Below, piece by piece: positions 55,329 through 64,000 of a stretch of DNA of 64,000 nt; the first letter of the stretch is position 1, and every line of letters begins with the position of its first letter. The translations under genes were made by a program, and so were the position numbers. The stretch comes from Hansfordia pulvinata (taxonomy: Eukaryota; Ascomycota; Sordariomycetes; Xylariales). Location of the stretch: assembly GCA_006538405.1 (NCBI GenBank), contig BJKQ01000011.1, forward strand, positions 931,501-995,500, given 5' to 3'. Under the pieces are notes generated by a model that ran no database searches, was not told where the DNA came from, and saw nothing but the letters and a program-made list of their open reading frames with translations.

Positions 55329-58300
55329 AGGCTTCTTCGAATGAATTCGGCCGTACGACGAATGGACGAGCGGTCTTCTCCTGCGAGACTGGAGTTTAAG
55401 CTAGAGCGACGAGGACGATATGGGAGAAACTGGCTGGGCGTCACTGCGGAGTAGCGATTTAGGCCTGGGCTATGGGTTTTGTTTCCGTTTTTTTTTTGTT
55501 TAAGAGGTAGTTTCTGCTCTTTCACGTGTTCTTCGCCGGGGGGCAGATTGAATAGGAGAATATCTCAACCAAGTCCCTTACTCATCTACTATTTGCAAAC
55601 GTACTATGCACCAGCCTCGCAGCATCACCTACCTAGCACTGCTAAGAAATCTTCCAACCTAGGTACCTATCGACTGGGTGGGTGATAGTGTCAGAGTCGG
55701 ATAGGAGCGCAAGACAACGGGATGGAAAGCACACAACCGCGGCAATCGAGTTTACACCGTCCTCCAGCCTCGACCACTGCCTCGTTCGCATCATGTTCTC
55801 CATGTCGACTTGACAACAGACAACTCGGCAAGGTCACGTGCGGCTTTGGATCGTGTGTGCACCCGGTGCGGATGCGCACCCGCACCAGGCCATGAAAACA
55901 CCCACTCACCAGCAGACTGGCGCCCTTGGCCATGTGCTTCGCAGGGAGGTGGGACGAGGAGGCGTGACCTGAAGGTGCACACTCGCCGTCTCCCGTGGCC
56001 GCGTGCACACACACACACACACAGAGTATGTGTTTTCGATGATACCTTAGTTACTGATGATTCTTCTTTTCCTTAACCCCGAAAGCAAGGAAGAAGAAAA
56101 AAGGAGGCCCAGCGCCGCCGTTGCCTCGGCACACATGACAGGCCTGAGGAGCCAGTATAGCGTGTAGATCAGAACAACGAACGGGTGCCTGCTTTCCCCC
56201 CTCGCTTGCCCCGTGCCCCGTGGCCCGATGTTGCTGCCATTGGCCCCCTAGGCTTCCTGTGCCTGGTTCCTTGCAGCCACGTCAAAAGAACCCGGCGCGT
56301 GCACAGCGGCTGCGCTGCGTACGCACGTAAGTCTAGGTAGGTACTGAGAGTGTTCGTCGGTTACAGGCTGAACTCTGGAGGACCCACGGAGCACCGGCCA
56401 CACGAACAAACACACACCGCGTAGTATAGGCATAGCATAATAGCCGGCGCCCACCGGTGGCGCGCATGGGGTGTTTCTCTGCGCCCGGTGGCCCTATTTC
56501 CGGAAAAAGGCGAGACTGGATCGGATCTGGTGGGAGCCGAGATCCTTTAACTGACCCTTATTAGTGGCGGCCCCAGGGGGAAGGGTCTGACACCTGAGCT
56601 AACGACTAGGGAACCGGTGGGAACCGGTGGGAACGAAGGGGAGGAGACGGGGGTGTGTATGTATATAGAGCGACACGCTACGAACGAACCCTACGGGGCC
56701 GTGGCCGTGGCCGTGACCGACAATGTCCGACGCCAAGGCGCGAAACACAGAGAGCAACGGCAGGTCTGGCCTCCCGTGGGATGGGACCGTAGGCTACGAG
56801 GACCCTCCTGTCGCGCGAGTCCGGCTGCTCAGGCGCGAGTACTCGTACACGTAGGTTGTACCGTACCGAATCGTACACCAGGGGGGGGGGGGGGGATTTT
56901 GAAGAAGAAGAAGAAGAGAAGAAGCTAACTTGGTGGCGCACTATGGCGACCGAGTGGAAGTGGTTCTTCTTGTCCCTCCATCCACCAGAGAGGAGGTGCG
57001 GCTGGCTGGAGTTGGTAATAAGCGTCCTGCTCGTCTGACCGTTCCGCCCTCGCACGCTGCCAAGAGAAGAAACGAGGCTCTGCTGGGCCGGCTGTCTTTC
57101 CGGGCTGGACGGCACGTACGTTCTGTAGAGCACACAGCACAGCACACGATCAGGAGCGGAATCTGCCGTCGCATGTAGAATGGGCGCAGTCTTTTGCTTC
57201 TCAGAGTATAGTTCGAGGGGGGGGCGGGGGCGAACGCGTCAGGAGCGGGATTCGTGGGGCTGCCGGCCGGCGGCTACGGCTGTGGCCGATCGACTTGGGA
57301 CTTTTGTGTGTAAGTGTGTGTATTTCTGCTCGGGTTGGAGAAGAGACGGAAGTTGCCGGCACGCCGAGGAAGAGAACAAGCCAGCCTTGGGTGAGATACG
57401 GTCGTGGTGACTACCTCACGGCTGCTCCTACTACTACTACTGCTACTATTCTGTTTCGAGCGCCATCCCGAGTTGCCGGAAACACACAAGCCGAAGAGGA
57501 GAGCGCTCGCTGGAACCGGCAGTGGTGTGACTGACAGCGGCCGGATAGGACAATGTACGAGAGGAGAGAACGACTACTCCGCAAGAGAGCGCCCCGGGGG
57601 TCCACCGGCCTAGACTTTTCGGGCTCAAAGCAGAGTCGTTAGTCTTTGTTAGTGTTGTAGAGAGGGCTGTTAGTGTGTGTCTTTTGGTAGAGGGGGGGTG
57701 TTGACTTAGGTAACTTAGTGTGTACGAGTAGCTCCAATGTCAATGTGTCCGTACATTTACTCGTTGCTGTGGGCTATAAGGTACTTGTAGGCAACTGACA
57801 ACTGGCAACCGGCAACCCGCCGTTGAGTCGTCGTCGTCGTCGTCTTCTTCTTCTCTACCGTTCCACCGAGACTCCAAACTCCACTTGGCTCCGCGCACGA
57901 GCAGTGCCTCACGCCTATAATAATTTACCAGCCCACCCGGAAGCAGCAGCACCAGCACTGCTCGCGGTTAGACTCTCCGACGCCCGCCAGATCGAAGCGC
58001 GGGCGGGGTCGGGTCTGTCTCGTCGTGTGGTTGTGGTGGCATCCGGCTAACTCCAGATCGCTCACCACCACCACGCACACGGCGACTACTCGTAGCCTAC
58101 GGCCTTTGGCCTTTTGGCATTTGCATCCTGCCCGCCGCCACAGACTATTACGAGTATACACATGATCGAGACTAGACCACCTGTAGTTTAGGAAGGAGGA
58201 CGTAGAGAAGAAGGAAGAGGTACGAGTACCTGTCTCTAAACAAGCTAGCGAGCACAATATCCGTGTCTCTGTCGTCGTCGTCGCCGCCGTCGTCGTCGTC

Positions 58301-59029
58301 AGCCCAGCTGGGCGGCGGGAGGAGTATCCGGACACCAGCTCCTCGCTACCGCCGCCCGACCCCATCCCCTCCCCATTCCCCATCTCCATCCCATCCTTTC
58401 CAGGTAGTCAACAGGACAGACATGGCGTCTCCCCCGCAGGTAGTCGACAGTGCGGCGGCCAGACCGGAAATACGGATAGAGTCACGCCATGCCTCTCGCT
58501 CCATCACGAGTACTCGTACCCTCCCGGACCCGGACCCGGCTGTCTGCACCCGCCCGCCTCCGTCTCCGAACCACAGCTATGGGTCCTCGGCCATCGCCCA
58601 CCCCACCGAGTCCGAGGCTCGTTCTATACTCGTACGAGTAGAGGCCTACTCGTACGCCTTGAATTATCCCGCCCCCTTCGGCACCGGCATTCTCACAACA
58701 CCAATGCAGCCTTCCCACGAGCCAAGACCCCGGCGGGTTGCCCATCTCGCCGTCCCTCGAACCAGCCGAGCCGTGATACGCCTACTCCCCAGCAAGCAAG
58801 CCCCGGGCAGCAGTCTGCCGGCGCCGGCGCCCGCCAAGCGAACCTGCTCAGAGCCTCGCCCACTATACTCGTACACATGCGCCCCCCCCCCCCCCCCTCC
58901 GTTCCTCATTCCCTTGCTCTCTCAATCTTGCCGGTCTGTCTCCACTCCCCGGGATGAACGGCGACGTCAAAAGAGAATCAGAAAATAGACAGCCAATACC
59001 GCGGCCCGCCCTGGGAACCACAAACAGAA

Positions 59030-59050
59030 CCCCCCCCCCCCCCCCCCCCC
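59030..59050. repeat. C21 homopolymer
   Basis: Twenty-one consecutive C residues lie in the gene-poor block. Confidence 0.85.
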
Positions 59051-59807
59051 ACACCCACTACCCCCCTACTACTGAATACCTTCGGACTCGAAAGAACCCT
59101 GCACGTCATTGACCGCAAGCCGCTTGCCCACCCAACCAGCCTAATGGACCACGACGACGGCAACGACGACGGCAACGACGGTGGCGGACGACGCGAAGGA
59201 GCTCTCGCCCGCATCTGACCTGTGCGTTCGGCCCGAATGGCGAGCCCAGGCAGAGACGACCGGCGCGGACGGGCACGTCAACTCAACATCCCTTGCTCAC
59301 AACAACAACCACACCCCCTTCTCTCTATCCTCTTAACCCACCCCACAAAAACCCCAAAAAAGAACACACAGGACCAATTTGCCCCCCTTCTCTTCCAAAG
59401 CTGCCAGTCGATCATCTGCCCAACCAGTAGGGCTGACCGGGTGAGCCCCCCTGGCCGTGAGATAGGGTATTGGTGAAACGAGCCGGGAAGAAACTAGTAG
59501 ATACCGTCGATTGGGGTAGGGAGGAAGGGGGTTCCAGCCCGACAAAAAGACCCAAAACTCCTCCCCTTCTCGTTTCCCATGGAGAGGACACGATGACGCC
59601 GTCGGTACCGGTACAAAGGGCCGCCGCCGCCGCCGCCGCATGACACGCCGCCGTCGCTCGTTCGTTTCGAGGAAGACACCGGCGCGGCATCTTTTCCCCA
59701 ACCAGACGGTTACCGAGGTGTAAGATGTGACAAGTAGACTGTCCTGTCAGCCCAAGCTGCTTGGCGATTTTCCAGCAGAGTAGAGTGTTCCATCTGTTTC
59801 CCGCAAA

Positions 59808-59829
59808 GGGGGGGGGGGGGGGGGGGGGG
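59808..59829. repeat. G22 homopolymer
   Basis: Twenty-two consecutive G residues lie in the gene-poor block; this is the longest homopolymer in the window. Confidence 0.85.
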
Positions 59830-60456
59830 CGAACTTTAGGGACCCTTCAACAAGAGGAGGAACCTCTACCCAAAGCACAGTCACCGAAAACACGGGGGAG
59901 GGCAGATATCATCAGGCAGTGAGTGGTCTATAGTCATTAGAATCCCCCTCCCCCCCCTCGCTGCACCCAGGATGGAGACGGGTGGTCCTGCCCATGGGAC
60001 CGACCATCTGACACTTCATTATCAAGCCCGCTCGAAGGAGCATTGGCAACTTGCCAGATAGTTGAGAAGAAGAAAGAAGAGAGAAGCCCATGCACGTGAC
60101 AACGGCGCACGTGTGACCCCCTCCCACCCGAGCATGTGGCTCACCCGTCATCTTCCCTGTCCCTCCCCTGCCTGACGCTGGGCACCCGTTGTTTTGTTTT
60201 CCCTTCACGCGAGTAATCGCCAACGATATTCCCGCCCTGAACCGGGGGGGAGAGGGGGAGGTCCTTTTGACAAGGACGAAATTAGAACGGCCGCAAAAAA
60301 AAAGAAAAAAAGGCCTCGCCCACGAGAACGACGGGGGCTGCCCGTTAGTTTAGTGTGGTTAGCTTCAGGAACCCAACCGGAAACCTGCACCCGTTCCCTT
60401 CTTTCAAGTTCTCAAGAACAAGCCCGCAAACCCGCCCCGGAGCTTTACTCCCACCC

Positions 60457-60488
<32 letters not shown>

Positions 60489-62299
60489 GCAGGCGTCAGG
60501 CCAGTACAAACTACACGCCCCCCCCTTCCCCCATCAGCCACTTCCTAGCGTTCGCCGACCTGACGCTATGCCGTCAGCCCTTCCCAGCCCTCTTTTCTCT
60601 CCGAGCCATTTCCAGCCATCTCCAACTATACTCGTAAGCTCCGTGACTCCCAGCCTGGCGACCAGGGTGTGGCAGAGGGGTGAAGGGTGGGGCTGGTGTA
60701 GTATAGTGGATAGATGAAACCACATGTCGTCCCAACTGAGGAAACCATCAGCCACCTCTCCTCCCCAAGGAGACGAAGGGGGGGGAGAGGCGCTAGCTAG
60801 TGCCCTTCAAGAAGAACAAGAGAATAGAAAATCCCATAGCCGTTGTGGGCCCCGCTGGCCTCTAAAGTATTTGAAATACCTGCGTGGATCCAATAGCGTC
60901 CGGCGCCTTTGCCCCTCCCCTCCCCATTTTCGCCACCCGCTGCCCCCCGCTTCTTTGTATACGAGTATATCCTCAATCCTCGCTTAGCCCAGCGCACGCG
61001 GAGTTTGCCGTTCTTATACGCTCTGGCTCTGAAGAGCCGGTAGTACGGGTATAGGTGAACTACATACGGCCGAAGAGGCACTCGCAAAGTAAAAGAGACC
61101 CCCCCCCCCCTCCCTAAAAAAAGGAAGGCCACAGACAGAAGAATAGACCCGGCAAAGCGGACAACCCCAGCGAGCTTCCCTCAAGTGTGTTCGAAAGAGG
61201 AAACACCCGAGAAGAAGCAGCGGACTTCAGCTGGGCCTACTAGCATTCGCGGCTGGAGTAGGAACAAATAGACTTGACGTCTCTTGCCTCTTGCTTTACG
61301 TCAGACGAGTAAGAAGACAGATCCGCGCGCACTCCGCACGCTTTTCTGGTCGTCAGATTCTCTGTTGGATGTCAGTGACCCGAAGTTCGAACTAGTCGGG
61401 CACTGCCAGGGTACCGTCTTGTCACGTTGTATAAGCAGAGGCTCCCAAGTTTGTTAGGGATCTATGTGACCTTCGCGGCCGGTGGACAGGCGGAATTGTA
61501 GCGGCACAAGTCGACATGGCAACCCCGAATGTAGAGATCTCGGCTTCAACCAGCCTGCATTATCACTCATCTTAAGGTGCTACAGAATCAGCTCTTGACT
61601 CTAAGTACCGAAGCATCTCGCAATGTCATCTCCCGCATGCGCGCTTTCGGCTGAAAAATCGAAACAAACTCATCATCGTGATAAAACTTCTTCTGCAACG
61701 GCAGCATGGGATTACTAGCCATTGATATACATGCTGAGAACACGCCACATTTCGACAAGTACCTAAGCCGTCTATACCCCTCCTTGTTCATCCCAGTCTA
61801 TCGAGTTGCGCCTAAACCCCAGGACAAGCCAAGCCACAAGCCAGCTTGTGGATGCTCGGCACTTCAACATAAACAAATGCCCAATAATGAAATCCCCCTC
61901 GACACGGTCCCCTGTACAGTGTGAAATGCGTGACAGTCCAATCATACAGGACGTAAAAGAGATTCGTAAAGCCCCTATTCGGGTTTTCGGCGTTTGTTGT
62001 CTTGCTCCTGGCGTCGTCATAACTCGTCTTCAATGTTCGACTGGGTCAAAAGGCGCAAACCACTTGATCGGTTTTCAACGACGACAAAAAAATTAAAGGA
62101 AAGAATGAAGGAAAATTGAAACCAGAGCGGGCGCAAGGAAGAGAGGCGAACAATGCAAGATGGTGTCGCTATGAGGCACCAACCAGTGGATCCTATCAGG
62201 GACAAGCGTAGTAAAGTTGCTCTTAACCGCGGCGAGACCAGTCATAGCGAATTATGGAACCAATGGCTGCAAAAACAGAGTTTGACACTGTGCGTTTGC

Positions 62300-64000
62300 T
62301 TAATCGTCCTCTGCCTTGTCGCCACGGTTCAGGCGCTCGCCAAACTTCCTCTTGCCCACACGGGTCTCGTAATGAGGCGCCGCAGTCTGGACATCCTGCA
62401 TGACGGACTCGATGGCGTTGCGCGTTTTATTGCGGTAGCAATCCACTGGTGGCGTCCGTATCAGAGAGTGCTCAGCAAGATATTAGGGTGGGGAACTCAC
62501 ATGCTCTCTGCAGGAAAACAGTCCTGCCGGCAAAGACCCTGCTCTGGAGCCAAGCCATGCGGTAGCCGAGGTCGTTCAGACGGACCTCACTGCCACGAGA
62601 GGTCTTGCGAAGCCGCGGCACGGCGACCTCGCCGTTGTGGCCATCAGACAAGGGGACCTTTACCATGGACGTCTCACGCGACGCGGACCCGCGCGCACCA
62701 GGAGCGCGGCCGCCCTCGACCTCAACACCGTCATCGAAGTCTTCCTGGAAGAAGCGACTCCCCGTAGCGCTAGGAGGAGGGCTCTGCATCTCGCGCGGGA
62801 AGTAGCTCCGAGGGAAGACGGAGGCGCTCTTGCGGAAAGAGTCGGGAATCTCCTTAGTATTGACGCCCTCCAGGGTGACACGAACGCGGAGACGGCACTG
62901 GCGCTTGGAGTCCTCGACGAGGATGAACTTGCGCTTCTTGGCTTCGGGGATGTCAGGGAAGAGGCCTTCAGCAACGGCATCGTCGTTGTCGTCGAGGCTG
63001 GACCTCCGACCCGCGGCGATAGGACCCTGGGAGGCACCCATGCCACCATGCATGGGGGGCATGCCCGTGGGGGCCGAGTGGCTACCGGGGTACTGCTGAG
63101 GGTAATCCGCAAAGACATGGGACTGACGGACATCGCCCGGGGTGGCGGACGGGGGTCCCGAAGGAGCCTGGTGGTGATGGTGTTGCCCCTCACCCATGTA
63201 GTTATCGCCCCCTGTACACGGCTACACGTCAGCATGGGATTCTGGAATATGTATAGGTAGACTTATGAAGATGATGATGCATGGGTGGTATTTGCAGCTG
63301 GGCAATCAAGTACAAAATGTGTAGTGACAGGCTCCTGCGAGTGCTTGTGTATGTGTATGTGTAAAAAGTGTTTTGTGCAGGATGCAAATGCAGCTTTCCC
63401 AGCTCAAAATCAAACACGCGTCGAGATACACCATTCCCGAAAAAAAAGAGCCCCCAAATCCCCGAATGGGGCGAGGCAGCGAGTAATGTACATGCCAGCA
63501 ATTCCCAGTAGCAAAAACTTCCCATTTCCGTCCCTTTTTGCGCCGGCGACCCATCGTCGCATGTAGAACAAGACAAAGTACCTGGCCCGTACCAAGAAAA
63601 AAAATGGAACAGCGACGACATACAAGAGTGGTATATAAAAGAAGACGAATGGTATCTCGACAACAGGACACAACACTAATTTGACAACGGAGAGGTGATG
63701 GCAAATCACATCTGGTGATGGGGGAACATACCGACTTCCTCACCGGCGCCGCCCTCGTGGGCGTGGTGGTGGTGCATCGGGCCACCCATGCTGCCCATGC
63801 CGGGCTTGCCCATGGGGGCTCCACTGCCGGGGCCCATGGCACCGGGGGGCGGGATGCCGCCGGCACCGTTGGGGCCGGGCATGTGTGACGGCTGCGGCGT
63901 GTGTACCGACTTGCGGTTCGTCATCTTGGCCATTCTGCGGACGCGGCGGCTTCGGAGTCTGGGGTCCTGGTTGCTGTTGCGCCAACTGTCGACGGCTCTC
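62300..64000 (-). CDS. DUF8032-type conserved fungal protein, 5' end cut by the window
   Basis: Minus-strand exons: beyond 64000 to 63732, then 63211-62501, then 62445-62300. The small last intron (62500-62446) is canonical; the first (63731-63212, GTATGT...TACAG) is 520 nt, long for a fungus. The frame is open to the window edge (DPRLRSRRVRRMAKMTNRKS), so the true start is outside; an internal ATG is at 63933. A His/Gly/Pro/Met-rich disordered segment precedes the conserved block: EAKKRKFILVEDSKRQCRLRV, EIPDSFRKSASVFPRSYFP, QSPPPSATGSRFF and RLNDLGYRMAWLQSRVFAGR, ending ETRVGKRKFGER. This matches the fungal DUF8032 family as I remember it. The basic, low-complexity character suggests a nuclear protein; function is unknown. 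Confidence 0.8.

Larger units (their letters stand above)
55329..62299. other. 7-kb gene-poor convergent block
   Basis: It lies between the 3' ends of two convergent genes. Frames such as 58263-58988 (plus) are Pro/Ser/Arg-rich and follow local C/T bias, so I do not call them. The block is rich in long G or C runs (56881-56895, 59030-59050, 59808-59829), (TCG)n and (GCC)n stretches, and copies of ACTCGTA/TACGAGT. It could hide a long non-coding transcript or a gene with a long pyrimidine-rich leader, but I cannot support either. Confidence 0.45.

Noticed and set aside
58263..58988. 241-codon plus-strand frame
   Set aside because: Its Pro/Ser/Arg content simply reflects the C/T-rich non-coding block; it includes homopolymer-coded runs.
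1..64000. Transposons, CRISPR arrays or viral insertions
   Set aside because: No transposase, reverse transcriptase, integrase or terminal repeats were seen; the tandem repeats are not spaced direct repeats of the CRISPR type.

Overview
The window is nuclear DNA of a filamentous ascomycete, most likely a Sordariomycete and possibly Hypocreales. The evidence is short GT-AG introns of about 50-100 nt with CTAAC/CTGAC branch sites, GC-rich codons, Zn2Cys6 transcription factors, fungal-only families (a DUF6601-type membrane protein, an Arp1-N/amidase fusion, a DUF8032-type protein) and many CCTACCTA/TAGGTAGG intergenic motifs. The taxonomic call is inference. I see no rRNA, convincing tRNA, transposon, CRISPR array or mitochondrial DNA.

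Layout. 0-24 kb: a secreted arylsulfotransferase-like protein; an unnamed conserved protein; an ACC deaminase/D-cysteine desulfhydrase; an EutQ-type cupin; a tandem pair of related unknown genes, the second decayed and carrying a 255-bp tandem repeat; a small secreted protein; a ten-exon amidase; and a secreted methyltransferase-like protein. 25-42 kb: a dense block resembling a metabolic cluster: cytochrome P450, Zn2Cys6 regulator, divergent MFS sugar transporter, second Zn2Cys6 regulator, a third regulator without a visible zinc cluster, a nucleoside hydrolase, and a divergent second MFS transporter. 42-55 kb: small secreted proteins, including two paralogues sharing a GWGICC signature and one intron position, plus a six-cysteine protein, a Nudix-like secreted protein and a DUF6601-type membrane protein. 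55.3-62.3 kb: a 7-kb gene-poor block rich in G/C homopolymers. Right edge: a DUF8032-type protein cut by the window end.

The P450, regulators, two sugar transporters and nucleoside hydrolase could form a uptake-and-catabolism or secondary-metabolism unit, but no backbone synthase is present. The nucleoside hydrolase (releases ribose) and the adjacent sugar transporter share one promoter region, a plausible nucleoside-scavenging pair. The secreted proteins at 17, 23, 42-47 and 54 kb suggest a secretome-rich accessory region.

Quality caveat. At least seven otherwise convincing genes need a single missing base restored, mostly in or beside G/C homopolymers, and nearly always in the same direction. 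This points to systematic one-base deletions in the assembly rather than mass pseudogenisation. The decayed gene at 14-15.5 kb has too many lesions for that explanation. Exon structures were worked out by eye from splice signals and reading frames.
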